Program-made: the position numbers and the translations under genes
The notes under the pieces: model-generated
The model's database searches: none
Told to the model about the DNA's origin: nothing
Seen by the model: the letters and a program-made list of their open reading frames with translations, nothing else
Shown: piece by piece, positions 18,886-27,927 of the stretch
How positions within the stretch are numbered: position 1 is the stretch's first letter
How the letters are laid out: each line of letters opens with the position of its first letter
NCBI RefSeq assembly: GCF_014651535.1
Contig: NZ_BMXB01000003.1
Coordinates: forward strand, 172,940-236,939
Direction: 5' to 3'
DNA: 64,000 nucleotides
DNA from: Salinimicrobium marinum
GTDB lineage: Bacteria; Bacteroidota; Bacteroidia; Flavobacteriales; Flavobacteriaceae

Positions 18886-18963
18886 CCTGCAAGGTTTGCA
18901 AAACCTTGTAGGTCTCTCTTCTGTGGAGGGAAACCTTCAAGGTCAAAAAAAGACCTGGCAGGA
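18886..18963. repeat. intergenic hairpin element (REP-like)
   Basis: An approximately 78-base structured block. CAAGGTTT (18890-18897) and AAACCTTG (18901-18908) form a perfect 8-bp stem with a 3-base loop. AGGTC (18940-18944) and GACCT (18952-18956) form a second stem around an A-rich loop. The whole is bracketed by CCTGC (18886-18890) and GCAGG (18959-18963). It lies in the gap between the membrane-fusion and ATPase genes of the efflux operon and resembles noncoding repeats common in flavobacterial genomes. It could set the relative level of upstream and downstream message, but this is inference. Confidence 0.6.
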
Positions 18964-19041
18964 GGGGGTTTTTTAATCTCAATCTATTTTTAAATCCTGC
19001 TCCCCAATTTTCCGAAGAACAGGATTTGGCTAACTAATTAA

Positions 19042-20292
19042 CTAATCCAAAACCAATTCCTGAATGTCCCCAAAGTTGTCATAGTTGGAGGTGATCACTT
19101 TATCCCCCGGCTGAAGTCCCTGTATGACTTCATAATATTCGGTATTCTGACTTCCCAGCTGAATGTCTACTTTAAACGCCCTGCTGCCATCTTCACTTAC
19201 CTTAAATATCCAGTTGCCACCTGTTTGCTGAAAAAAGCCTCCCTTTGGAATCAGGATCGCCTGTTTTTCCTGGCTTAATGCAACCCTGATCTGCAACGTC
19301 TGACCTCTGCGGATTCCTTCGGGCACTTCCTCCACAAAATTCATATCTACCTGGAACCTTCCGTTGTTCACCTGGGTATATACTTTTTTGATTTCCACGG
19401 TGTATTCCTTATTGTTCATATTAAAGGTGCCCTGCTGCCCGGTGTAAATCCGGGAAATATAATGTTCATCTACATCCACCCTCACTTTGTATCCACTCAC
19501 CACATCAATTTGCCCCAGGCGTTCCCCTTTGTTCTTTGACTGACCTATTTCAGCATCAAGGGAAGTTAGTTGTCCGTCCACCGGCGCACGAACAATCAGG
19601 TCTTCTACCTTTTTTCGCATCAGCTCGAGGGCTTTCTGTGTCCTGCTATAGGAATTTTTGGACTGGTTCACTTCCTGTTCAGTGGCAATGGAATCTTGTT
19701 TCAAGACTTCTTCTGCCAGTTCCATTCGTTGATTTTGGTAGTTATAGTTGTTTTCAGATTCAATTAATTCCTGTTTTCCAATGGCACCTTTTTCGTAGAG
19801 CCGCTGGTTCAGCTTATACACCCTTTCTGCTTCAATCAGATTGTTTTCCACATCTGTTTTCTGGTTTAACCTATTGATGGTATTCTGCCGGGCAGCAGTT
19901 TGGGAAATCTGCATTTGAGTAAGCAGGTTGTAGACTTGTGTCTCCTGATTCACCAGGCTTAACTCCAGGTCGGTATTGGAAAGCCTCAGAATAGGATCAC
20001 CAGCTTCCATTATAGTACCGTCTTCCACAAATTTTTCTTCCACCCGTCCGCCTTCAAGGGCATCTAAATAGATCGTTGTAATAGGTAAAACAACTCCGTT
20101 GACAGGAATATTCTCCTGAAAAATTCCTTTATTTGCCGTGTTGATGGAGATTCTTTCTTTATCTACGTTTAGCTTCGAATTTCCTCCTGAAGAAATCAGG
20201 ACGAAAGCTATTAATGCCAGAAGTAGTATTCCGCCAACCAGCATTGCGATTCGTGACGCAGTAAATGTTTTCTTTTTAATTGGGATGTCCAT
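19042..20292 (-). CDS. HlyD/MacA-family periplasmic adaptor (membrane-fusion protein)
   Basis: A 416-residue protein taken from the ATG at 20292 (MDIPIKKKTFTASRI). A longer frame to 20340 exists but adds 16 unlikely residues over the promoter region. One N-terminal helix (MLVGGILLLALIAFVLIS) anchors it in the inner membrane. Then come a lipoyl half (VEEKFVEDGTIMEAGDPIL), a long coiled-coil hairpin (about residues 105-215), the second lipoyl half (LIVRAPVDGQLTSLDAEIG) and beta-barrel/membrane-proximal domains ending IQELVLD. It bridges the inner-membrane ABC subunits and the TolC-like duct. It is the first gene of the efflux operon and is divergent from the sigma-54 activator gene. Confidence 0.93.
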   Translation of the reverse strand: MDIPIKKKTFTASRIAMLVGGILLLALIAFVLISSGGNSKLNVDKERISINTANKGIFQENIPVNGVVLPITTIYLDALEGGRVEEKFVEDGTIMEAGDPILRLSNTDLELSLVNQETQVYNLLTQMQISQTAARQNTINRLNQKTDVENNLIEAERVYKLNQRLYEKGAIGKQELIESENNYNYQNQRMELAEEVLKQDSIATEQEVNQSKNSYSRTQKALELMRKKVEDLIVRAPVDGQLTSLDAEIGQSKNKGERLGQIDVVSGYKVRVDVDEHYISRIYTGQQGTFNMNNKEYTVEIKKVYTQVNNGRFQVDMNFVEEVPEGIRRGQTLQIRVALSQEKQAILIPKGGFFQQTGGNWIFKVSEDGSRAFKVDIQLGSQNTEYYEVIQGLQPGDKVITSNYDNFGDIQELVLD

Positions 20293-20322
20293 GTAATTCT
20301 GTTTCTTTCTATAATTTCCTAA

Positions 20323-20337
20323 GACACAATTGTGCCA
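20323..20337 (-). promoter_or_regulatory. possible sigma-54 (-24/-12) promoter for the efflux operon
   Basis: Read on the minus strand, TGGCAC (20337-20332) matches the -24 element. Ten bases after its GG comes TC (20324-20323) instead of the expected GC, so the -12 half is poor (TGTC against TTGC). It lies 31-45 bases upstream of the adaptor start and overlaps a perfect 10-bp palindrome CACAATTGTG (20325-20334). The divergent NtrC-type activator gene makes a sigma-54 promoter here plausible, but the sequence match alone is weak. Confidence 0.3.
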
Positions 20338-20499
20338 CAAACGTAAGTAACTAGCAAACAGTAATATGCGCTGCTTCTGAAATTTAAAAGTGTCCGATTT
20401 TGATACACCTGCTGTTCGATATTAATACATTTTTAACAACACTTAAATTTATCTTTTCGAATCGAATTACGGCAAAAATAAAATTGTAATATTGTGCGT

Positions 20500-21846
20500 A
20501 TGGTTTTGAAAGATGCTAAAATATTGGTTATTGATGATGACGGAGATGTGCTCACGGCGCTTCGTTTAATGCTGAAACCATTAGTAAAAGAAGTCATTAT
20601 TGAAAAGAACCCGAACCACATTTATTCCCTGGTAGAAAAAGGAAAGTTCGACATCGTCATTCTTGATATGAATTTCAACGGACTCGTAAATACGGGTAAT
20701 GAGGGGATTTTTTGGCTGAACAAAATAAAGGAGATCGACCCTGCCGCTCTGGTGATCCTGATTACGGCTTACGGGGATATCGATCTTGCCATCAGATCTT
20801 TAAAAGAAGGTGCTTCAGATTTTCTGGTCAAACCCTGGAAAAATGAAAAATTGATCCAGGCAGTCAAAGAACTGCTAGAAAAGAAAAAGGTTCGGAAAAG
20901 CCCCCGACAAAACCTATCTGTTGAAGGAACTAAAATAGTGGGCGAGAGTGAGGTGATGAATGAAGTTTTTGTTAAACTGAAAAAAGTTGCCCCCACCGAT
21001 GCCAATGTTCTCATCCTGGGCGAAAACGGTACAGGAAAAGATCTTATAGCCAAAGCAATTCACGATAATTCGCTGCGTAAAAACAAGCCTTTTGTGAAAG
21101 TAGATGTAGGCGCCCTTACTGCTACCTTGTTTGAAAGTGAACTATTCGGATATAAAAAAGGTGCTTTTACCGATGCACGGGAAGACAGAAAAGGAAGGTT
21201 TGAAGCAGCACAGGGGGGCACGTTGTTTCTGGATGAGATTGGAAATATCAGTTTAAGGCAGCAGGCGCGGTTATTAACGGTGCTTCAAAACAGGCATATC
21301 ACTCCGTTAGGTTCGAATGAAGTTATTCCTGTTGACATCAGGCTGATTTGCGCTACTAATCTGGATCTTTCTGTTTTGGCCGATGAGGAAAAATTCAGGA
21401 AAGATTTAATCTACCGCATTAATACGGTAGATATAACTGTTCCTCCACTAAGAACCAGGGGAACCGATATTAGCCTTTTGGCAAAACATTTTGTAGAAGG
21501 ATATACTGAAAAATATATTAAAGATCCCTTTAGCCTGGACAAAAGTTTTATTTCAAAGCTGAAGAACCATTCGTTTCCCGGAAACGTGAGGGAACTGCAA
21601 TATGCTATTGAAAGGGCAGTTATTATGGCTGAAGGCAGCCTCCTGAAAGAAGAAGATCTGGTATTTTCAGCAATAGAGAAACATCAGGAGTCTTTCGGTT
21701 TTCAGGATATGAAACTCGACAATATTGAAAAAAATGCGATCCTCACAGTGATTGAAAGAAATCACGGGAATATCTCGAAATCTGCCAAAGAACTTGGAAT
21801 TACCAGGGCAGCGCTCTACCGAAGACTGGATAAATATGATCTATAA
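20500..21846 (+). CDS. sigma-54-dependent response regulator, NtrC family
   Basis: A 448-residue protein from the ATG at 20500 (an in-frame GTG lies two codons upstream). The receiver domain (about 1-120) has the acidic pair in VIDDDGD, phospho-acceptor Asp56 in ILDMNF, and the switch and Lys residues in ITAYGD and LVKPW. The AAA+ domain (about 150-375) has Walker A GENGTGKD, Walker B GTLFLDEIGN and a sigma-54 contact loop reading GAFTDA (residues 221-226) instead of the textbook GAFTGA. A Fis-type helix-turn-helix closes the protein (GNISKSAKELGITRAALYRR). Once phosphorylated by the adjacent kinase it should activate a sigma-54 promoter, most likely that of the divergent efflux operon. Its stop overlaps the kinase start by 11 bases. 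Confidence 0.95.
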   Translation: MVLKDAKILVIDDDGDVLTALRLMLKPLVKEVIIEKNPNHIYSLVEKGKFDIVILDMNFNGLVNTGNEGIFWLNKIKEIDPAALVILITAYGDIDLAIRSLKEGASDFLVKPWKNEKLIQAVKELLEKKKVRKSPRQNLSVEGTKIVGESEVMNEVFVKLKKVAPTDANVLILGENGTGKDLIAKAIHDNSLRKNKPFVKVDVGALTATLFESELFGYKKGAFTDAREDRKGRFEAAQGGTLFLDEIGNISLRQQARLLTVLQNRHITPLGSNEVIPVDIRLICATNLDLSVLADEEKFRKDLIYRINTVDITVPPLRTRGTDISLLAKHFVEGYTEKYIKDPFSLDKSFISKLKNHSFPGNVRELQYAIERAVIMAEGSLLKEEDLVFSAIEKHQESFGFQDMKLDNIEKNAILTVIERNHGNISKSAKELGITRAALYRRLDKYDL

Positions 21847-23179
21847 AAATTACAGTCTGTTCCTGTTTTTCAGGATTTTGATCTTGTTCATCTTACTGGC
21901 AATGTTGGCCTTTGCTCTGAGTTATTCCAGGTTTTACGCAGCAGGTGGAGCTGCGGTTCTGTCGCTCTTTGCATTCTATAACCTGTACAAATTCACCACC
22001 CGAAGGTTTATCGAGATGGATGACTTTTTTGAGTCGGTGAAATATCGGGATTTCTCAAGATGGTTTCTTGAAGACAAAGGGCCCCGGGATATCCAGAAAC
22101 TACACAGTGGGTTCAACGAAATTAATCGCACCATAAGGGAGATTAACAGCGAAAAAGACACCCAGTATGTTTACCTGCAAAAAATACTGGAGATGGTGGA
22201 TATCGGGATCGTTGCCTATAATACCGAAACCGGTGATGTATTGTGGGTAAACGATTCTTTTAAAGACACCATAGATTTTCCGACATTTAAAAACATCCGG
22301 TTTGTTGCCAACAGAAAGCCGGAGCTCTACGAAGCTATTTTTGAAACTCCGCATTCCGAAGCACAATCTGTTATCTTGAATGTGAAGCAGGAAAAAATTA
22401 AAGTTCTCATCTCTGAAACAACTTTCAGGGTAAAATCAGCATCTTTCAAACTGGTGGTACTCCATAATATTGATGAAACCTTAAATAAAAATGAATCTGA
22501 AGCCTGGAAGAAATTGCTGAGTGTGATGACTCACGAAATAATGAATTCAATTGCACCAATTTCTTCACTGGCAGACACGCTTCAAACTCATATTCAGCAG
22601 TATCAAAATGATCCGGAGAAATATCCGTTAGAAGTCGAAGATCTGCATTCGGGCATATCCAGTATTAAAAAGCGGAGTGAAGGACTAATGAAGTTTGCAA
22701 AAACCTATCGCAGTCTCAATAAAGTGACACATTTGAACCTGCAAAAGGTGAGTTTGAATGAGCTTTTTGAAAGTATACAAAACCTGATGCAGCCCTCGTT
22801 AAGGGAGAAGGATTTAAAAGTTGATTTCGTCTTCGAAAGTGCAGATATGGAAATTGAAATGGATAGCTACCTAATTGAACAGGTATTGATCAATCTCCTT
22901 CTGAATGCTATGGATGCGGTAAAGACTGTTCCGGATGCTCAAATCTCCATTTCTGCCAAAAGAAACCTTCAGGGGGAAACAGTGCTTCGTGTTACAGACA
23001 ACGGAACAGGAATTCCTGAAGAAATCTTAGATACTATTTTTGTCCCGTTTTTTACCACTAAAAAGAACGGCAGCGGAATCGGGCTGAGCCTGTGCAAACA
23101 GATTATGATGCTGCATAAAGGGAAAATAAATGTACATAGTGAAGAGGGGAAGGGAAGTGTTATTAGTCTGGTCTTCTAA
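21836..23179 (+). CDS. membrane sensor histidine kinase (partner of the sigma-54 regulator)
   Basis: A 447-residue protein starting at the ATG at 21836 ([15 protein letters not shown]), inside the last codons of the regulator gene. A longer frame from 21752 would run deep into the regulator and is rejected. Two N-terminal helices (about 9-29 and 35-53) form a hairpin with almost no periplasmic loop, followed by a HAMP/PAS-like region (about 90-215). The dimerisation box [19 protein letters not shown] contains the likely phospho-acceptor His233. The ATPase domain follows with N box [13 protein letters not shown]1 [11 protein letters not shown] box FVPFFTTKK and G2 SGIGLSL. The lack of a sizeable sensor loop suggests it reads a signal in or at the membrane. 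Confidence 0.95.
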   Translation: MIYKNYSLFLFFRILILFILLAMLAFALSYSRFYAAGGAAVLSLFAFYNLYKFTTRRFIEMDDFFESVKYRDFSRWFLEDKGPRDIQKLHSGFNEINRTIREINSEKDTQYVYLQKILEMVDIGIVAYNTETGDVLWVNDSFKDTIDFPTFKNIRFVANRKPELYEAIFETPHSEAQSVILNVKQEKIKVLISETTFRVKSASFKLVVLHNIDETLNKNESEAWKKLLSVMTHEIMNSIAPISSLADTLQTHIQQYQNDPEKYPLEVEDLHSGISSIKKRSEGLMKFAKTYRSLNKVTHLNLQKVSLNELFESIQNLMQPSLREKDLKVDFVFESADMEIEMDSYLIEQVLINLLLNAMDAVKTVPDAQISISAKRNLQGETVLRVTDNGTGIPEEILDTIFVPFFTTKKNGSGIGLSLCKQIMMLHKGKINVHSEEGKGSVISLVF

Positions 23180-23422
23180 AAATAGGGAGGTGAAATATTT
23201 GTTGAGATGAGATACAATCTGATAGATATATTTTCATCAATGTATGTGGTGGGGCATTTAATGCAAAAAAAGGTTAGTGAAGAAACCAATCCTGAAACAG
23301 GTGAAATTCCCTGATAATAAAGTATTATAAAACTCCACTGAAGTTTTTGGCGGAAATTGAATAATCAGTAATCGCACTACAAACCTCAGTAATTCGGATA
23401 CTATTCAGTAGTAAATCATTCC

Positions 23423-23430
23423 CAACTTTG
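23423..23430 (+). promoter_or_regulatory. possible Bacteroidetes -7 element upstream of the SDR gene
   Basis: CAACTTTG lies 24 bases before the ATG at 23455 and matches seven of eight positions of the Bacteroidetes -7 consensus TAnnTTTG. No clear TTG is seen at the -33 position, so the call rests on one half-site and on the plausible leader length. Confidence 0.3.
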
Positions 23431-23454
23431 TATTCAGAAATAAAATATGAAATT

Positions 23455-24288
23455 ATGAATACAGAAAATCAAAAAGTATGGCTCATTACCGGAACGTCGA
23501 AGGGAATAGGTCTTGATCTAACAAAACTAGTACTTTCAATAGGACATAAAGTAATAGCAACCAGTAGAAACACCGATGCTCTTGAAAAGGAAATTGACCT
23601 AAATAAGGAACACCTATATCCGGTACAATTAGATATCACTTCCGATAAAGAGGTGAAACTAACAATTGACAGACTTGTTAAAGAGCTGGGTAAGATTGAT
23701 GTAGTAGTGAACAATGCCGGTTACAGCCTTGTGGGAAGTATGGAAGAAATGACCGATGAAGAATTTAGGGCTACAATGGATGTCAATCTCTTTGGATCGG
23801 TAAATATCATTCGGAATGTGATGCCTTATCTCCGCAAACAACATAGCGGCCATATTATTAACATTTCATCTAATGCCGGTTATATAGGTTTTGAAAAGGC
23901 TGCCAGTTATAATGCAGCCAAATTTGGAATGATCGGCTTATCGGAAGCTTTGGCGCAGGAAGTGAATGGTTTTGGGATCAAAGTAACAGTAGTGGCTCCG
24001 GGACAGTTTAGAACGCAATTTATGGATTCCATCAATTATGTTAAAAACAGAATAGTCGTATATGGTGTGGATGAAGCAGAAAAAATGTGGAGCAAGCATA
24101 GCGGTCAACAACCGGGGGATCCGGAAAAACTGGTGAAGATTTTGGTGAAAATTACAGAGATGACAAAACCACCGCTTCATTTACTGTTAGGACCGGATAC
24201 TTACAAACTGGTGACTCAAAAGAGAAAAGAAGAAGATGCCGAATTTGAAAGCTGGAAATCACTCACCTTATCGACCGATTTTGATTAA
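23455..24288 (+). CDS. short-chain dehydrogenase/reductase (SDR)
   Basis: A 277-residue classical SDR from the ATG at 23455 (MNTENQKVWLITG); the frame is open for nine more codons upstream. The NAD(P)-binding motif is TGTSKGIG, followed by the NNAG motif (VVNNAGYSL), the catalytic Ser in NISSNAG, and YxxxK as YNAAK. No substrate-specific feature is visible. The region after the active site (VVAPGQFRTQFMDSINY) and the MWSKHSGQQPGDPEKL segment are typical of the broad SDR group often annotated as oxidoreductases paired with an AraC gene. The AraC regulator 46 bases downstream on the same strand probably controls it. The 275-base upstream gap holds nothing else recognisable beyond a possible -7 element. 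Confidence 0.93.
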   Translation: MNTENQKVWLITGTSKGIGLDLTKLVLSIGHKVIATSRNTDALEKEIDLNKEHLYPVQLDITSDKEVKLTIDRLVKELGKIDVVVNNAGYSLVGSMEEMTDEEFRATMDVNLFGSVNIIRNVMPYLRKQHSGHIINISSNAGYIGFEKAASYNAAKFGMIGLSEALAQEVNGFGIKVTVVAPGQFRTQFMDSINYVKNRIVVYGVDEAEKMWSKHSGQQPGDPEKLVKILVKITEMTKPPLHLLLGPDTYKLVTQKRKEEDAEFESWKSLTLSTDFD

Positions 24289-24334
24289 ATTGTTATTCAA
24301 AATCCAGGTTCCTGTTTAATAAACTGTTTAAGTG

Positions 24335-25234
24335 ATGAAACCCTATACCATTCGCTCTATTCGTGAGCTTCACCAACTTTTGGAATTGCCAAAGCCAAAG
24401 CATCCGTTGATTAGCTTAATCGATTTTTCGGTGATTAAATGTTATGATGATGAAAAACTAGAAACCGTTACATACGGCTTTTATTGCATTGCCATCAAAA
24501 AGAATTTTAAAGGTAAAATGCGGTATGGGCAACAGCATTTTGATTTTGATGAAGGCATTATGACCTTTTACGCCCCCAATCAGGTAATCATTACCGAAAT
24601 AAGGGATGACTGGGAACTAGAAGGCTATTGGTTAACAATACATCCAGATTTTTTACAAGGGTCTTCGTTGAGTAGGGAAATTCACGAATATGGTTTTTTC
24701 TCCTACAATCTTAATGAAGCTTTACATTTATCTATGGAAGAGGAAAACACCATCAACCAATTGTTATTGGATATTTCTAAAGAAAGTCAATTTTCCATCG
24801 ACACATTTTCGCATTCCATCATCATCAGACAAATAGAATTGTTGCTTACTTATTCCAATAGATTTTATAACCGCCAATTCCTGACCCGCAAGCAGGCAAA
24901 TAGCTCCTTACTTTCAAATTTCGAAACACTTTTAAATTCCTATTTTGTAGAATCAGAAGAAATTCCCAGTGTGGGGTATTTTGCCGAAAGAATGAATATA
25001 TCCAGGAATTATCTAAGCGATATGCTTCGCAGTACCACAGGTCAAAGTGCTCAACAACACATCCAACAAAAATTAATAGAAAAGGCCAAAATCTTACTTA
25101 GCACTTCAGAACTGAATGTTTCTGAAATAGCCTTTAAGTTAGGTTTTGAACACCCACAATCCTTTCATAAACTTTTTAAAAGTAAGACGGATTTATCACC
25201 CTTAGAGTACAGAGCCAGTATTGGCGAAAATTGA
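24335..25234 (+). CDS. AraC-family transcriptional regulator
   Basis: A 299-residue protein from the ATG at 24335 (a GTG sits immediately before it). The N-terminal approximately 180 residues form a cupin-like sensing domain (WELEGYWLTIHPDFL). The C-terminal approximately 100 residues are the double helix-turn-helix AraC domain, with YFAERMNISRNYLSDMLR as the first motif and VSEIAFKLGFEHPQSFHKLF as the second, ending LSPLEYRAS. It lies 46 bases after the SDR gene on the same strand; such pairs usually mean the regulator responds to the substrate of the enzyme. A convergent two-component operon follows after 213 bases with no recognisable feature. Confidence 0.94.
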   Translation: MKPYTIRSIRELHQLLELPKPKHPLISLIDFSVIKCYDDEKLETVTYGFYCIAIKKNFKGKMRYGQQHFDFDEGIMTFYAPNQVIITEIRDDWELEGYWLTIHPDFLQGSSLSREIHEYGFFSYNLNEALHLSMEEENTINQLLLDISKESQFSIDTFSHSIIIRQIELLLTYSNRFYNRQFLTRKQANSSLLSNFETLLNSYFVESEEIPSVGYFAERMNISRNYLSDMLRSTTGQSAQQHIQQKLIEKAKILLSTSELNVSEIAFKLGFEHPQSFHKLFKSKTDLSPLEYRASIGEN

Positions 25235-25447
25235 ATCTACCTCAAAATAGTTACATTTAAACACTTTTTCATATACTATCTTTTGGAGAATCATACGTTG
25301 CAGATATATCCCAAAGGAATTATATTTGAATGTGAAACCGATATTTACTTAATTTTATAGAGAGGTACGAAAGTGGAGGTTTCATTCAGTGAGGGGGGAA
25401 TTTTCTTCTCAATTCGTAAACATTATGTAAGCCACCTTACTAGTACA

Positions 25448-26173
25448 TTACTCCATCGCCCATTTTTCCAGTTTCTCCAGTACAGCAGCTTTATAGCTTC
25501 TACTTATCGGTAAAGCCTTGCCTGCTACTTCCAGGTGTTCATTGGTATAGGAATCCAGGGCGGCAAGGGAGACGATAAAGGAGCGGTGGATCCTTATAAA
25601 ATCTGGTTCCGGAAGTTCCTTTTCTATGTTGCTGATGGTTTCCCGAATCACAAGGGAGCCGTTGCGGGTGTGAATCTTCAGGTAATCGCTTAAACTTTCT
25701 ATATAAAAAATGTCCTGAAAATTGATCCTGATCATTTTACGGTCTGCACGGAAAAATATAAAATCCTGCCGGAATTCTTTTTCCGAAGAAAATTGGTTGG
25801 CTCCTGACTTGAAATGAATACTGGAAAAAGTATTTACAGCTCTTAACAATCGTTCAAAAGAGATAGGTTTCAGCAGGTAGTCTACGGCCTGTAGATCAAA
25901 ACCATCTACGGCATATTCCCGGTAGGCAGTGGTGAAAATGATCTTTAACTCCGGATTAATGGAACGCGCGAAGGATAATCCTGAAATCTCCGGCATGTTG
26001 ATGTCCAGGAAAATGAGGTCTACCTTATTTGCATTAATTAACCCGAAAGCTTGCGCGGCACTTTCACAGGAACCAAGAACTTCTACGTGGCTGATCCTCG
26101 CCAAATGCGTGGCAATGACCTCCCTTGCAGTTGGTTCGTCATCTACTATGATACAGGAAATTTTATTATCCAT
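25448..26173 (-). CDS. LytTR-family response regulator
   Basis: A 241-residue protein. The receiver domain (about 1-120) has acidic residues in IIVDDEP, phospho-acceptor Asp57 (IFLDINMP), Thr in TTAYREY and Lys in LLKPISF. The C-terminal LytTR DNA-binding domain (about 135-238) contains the typical FYIESLSDYLKIHT and FIRIHRSFIVSL motifs. It is the cytoplasmic output of the sensor encoded just upstream, whose 3' end it overlaps by 8 bases. Targets are not predictable from sequence. Confidence 0.96.
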   Translation of the reverse strand: MDNKISCIIVDDEPTAREVIATHLARISHVEVLGSCESAAQAFGLINANKVDLIFLDINMPEISGLSFARSINPELKIIFTTAYREYAVDGFDLQAVDYLLKPISFERLLRAVNTFSSIHFKSGANQFSSEKEFRQDFIFFRADRKMIRINFQDIFYIESLSDYLKIHTRNGSLVIRETISNIEKELPEPDFIRIHRSFIVSLAALDSYTNEHLEVAGKALPISRSYKAAVLEKLEKWAME

Positions 26174-27260
26174 GTCTATACACTTTAGAATGGGTTAATG
26201 ACAGATGAGCCTCAAAGCTACTTCCGGTTTTCTCTGCGGAAAAGCTATGTTGGTCCGTATACAATAACTGCAGTCGTTTTTTCAGATTTTTCAAGCCGAG
26301 TCCGTTGTGGGTTTCCCGTTCCTGATCATCTTTCACAGAATTCCTTATAATAAACCGAAGTTGTTCCTCATCTATCTGAAGGCTAATGGAGATCTTCAGT
26401 TTACCATTTACCAACTGCCCGTGCTTAAAGCTGTTCTCCACAAAAGGAAGCAGCAACATAGGCGGGATTTCAATATTTTCAGTAGTAGGAGGGAGGTCAA
26501 GATCCACAAGCAGGTTATCTCTAAACCTCATTTGCTCCAGGGCAATATAATCTTTTATATGCTCAATTTCGCTGCCAAGGCTTACCAGGGGCTTATCTGC
26601 CTGGTACAACAGGTAATCCAGCAAATTGGAGAGCTTCAGGATCATATTGGGCGTTTCTTCGCTTTTTTTTAGGGCGTGACCGTACAGGGTGTTGAGGGTA
26701 TTAAACAGGAAGTGGGGGTGCACCTGCAATTTCAGGTAATGCAGCTCCTGTTCCTTCAGCTTTAACTGTGCCTCCAGAAACTTGTTTTCCAGAGCCCGGT
26801 TTTCAGCAATAGAAGAATAATTCTGCTTCAGCAAAGTGAAAGCGCTCACCAGTACCACCACGAGATATACGAGCACCATCATTGACAGGAGGCTTCGACC
26901 AGGGCCAGGCATTCCGCGGTAATCCATATTCAGGATAAAAATGAGTCCATAGAAAATGGAGATTACAATGGCAAAAGCAGAGAGTACCAGGGTATAAAAA
27001 CTATAAAGGCTAAACAACAGATATTTTTTTTTCAGCAAAAATCCCGGGAGGAGGTAATAGATGGTGGTGTAAGTGGTGGCCATCGTTACCGGCAGGAGAA
27101 ATGCCGCAAAGGAGCCCGAATAGAAAAGGTTCTCATTTGGTGCGCCTAGGAAATAGGAGAAAAAGCTAAGCACGAGAAACCAGAAAAGGCTGTGCAGCGC
27201 AATTTTTCTCCATAAAAAATATACAAGTGTCCCGGTGATCATAGAACCTACAATATCCAA
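26166..27260 (-). CDS. LytS/YehU-type sensor histidine kinase
   Basis: A 364-residue protein with about four membrane helices in the first 150 residues (e.g. LFWFLVLSFFSYFLGA and VIVISIF-type segments), a coiled coil (about 150-175), then the His_kinase domain with phospho-acceptor His in LQVHPHFLFNTLN and an ATPase domain (IPPMLLLPFVENSFKHG and NGLGLKNLKKRL). This family lacks the classical H box and works with LytTR regulators, here the overlapping downstream gene. Which of the closely spaced Met codons (MDIVGSMITG) is used is uncertain. The 197-base gap to the divergent gene at 27458 would hold both promoters. Confidence 0.95.
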   Translation of the reverse strand: MDIVGSMITGTLVYFLWRKIALHSLFWFLVLSFFSYFLGAPNENLFYSGSFAAFLLPVTMATTYTTIYYLLPGFLLKKKYLLFSLYSFYTLVLSAFAIVISIFYGLIFILNMDYRGMPGPGRSLLSMMVLVYLVVVLVSAFTLLKQNYSSIAENRALENKFLEAQLKLKEQELHYLKLQVHPHFLFNTLNTLYGHALKKSEETPNMILKLSNLLDYLLYQADKPLVSLGSEIEHIKDYIALEQMRFRDNLLVDLDLPPTTENIEIPPMLLLPFVENSFKHGQLVNGKLKISISLQIDEEQLRFIIRNSVKDDQERETHNGLGLKNLKKRLQLLYTDQHSFSAEKTGSSFEAHLSLTHSKVYRHG

Positions 27261-27457
27261 TTAATTTCACAATGGTTGAGTCCCTTGCGATGAATAACAG
27301 GTTTTTTGCCCGATTCAACCCAACGGATTAAAGGCACAACCAAAACAAGCGCAGAATCTGCTGAAATACGACCGAAACTGGTAGTTGGTATCTTTAAAAG
27401 ATTTTCGCCGGTAATAAGCAGTAGATTTGGCTATAGACAATTAAAAATACCAAAATC

Positions 27458-27868
27458 ATGATATTAGCACTACAACAGCAGACGCAAAAAGGATTTTTCG
27501 AAGTGGTAGGAGACAGGTTTGAGGAAGGCGGATTTTTTATAATGATGTTTATCTTTATTGTCTTGATCATCGGAATCTTTCTCCTGGTAAGGGGAATGTA
27601 TTTCACGAAGAAAAGAGATCCTAAAATTGCCAGGACAATTACCCTGCTCAATTCCATCGGACTTTTTGCCCTGGTGCTGGGAGTGTTCGGGCAATTGATA
27701 AGCCTCATCGAGACCCTGGATTACCTGAGCTCCTTTGACGATACCACTCCGCGGGATTTTGCTCAAGGCCTTAAATTTACCATGCTGCCTACGCTTTTTG
27801 GCTCTTTGGTATTCTTGTTTACCCGCTTTTCAACCATCGTACTTAATTGGGTGAAGCCGATAAAGTAA
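27458..27868 (+). CDS. small MotA/TolQ/ExbB-like membrane protein
   Basis: A 136-residue protein with three predicted helices (about 24-46, 60-82, 110-130). The segment GLKFTMLPTLFGSLVFLFTR resembles the last helix of ExbB/TolQ/MotA channel proteins. It is much shorter than a standard ExbB and no ExbD/TolR partner is adjacent, so proton-channel function is doubtful. A truncated secreted-protein start follows 60 bases downstream on the same strand, which suggests the original downstream partner has been lost. Confidence 0.7.
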   Translation: MILALQQQTQKGFFEVVGDRFEEGGFFIMMFIFIVLIIGIFLLVRGMYFTKKRDPKIARTITLLNSIGLFALVLGVFGQLISLIETLDYLSSFDDTTPRDFAQGLKFTMLPTLFGSLVFLFTRFSTIVLNWVKPIK

Positions 27869-27927
27869 TGGAGGGAGGATTTTCAGGACTTAAAATCTAA
27901 CTCAATTTATTCAAACCGAAAACGATC

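Noticed and set aside
27458..27868. ExbB/TolQ component of a TonB energising complex
   Set aside because: Too short, with no ExbD/TolR or TonB gene nearby, so only a fold-level similarity is claimed.
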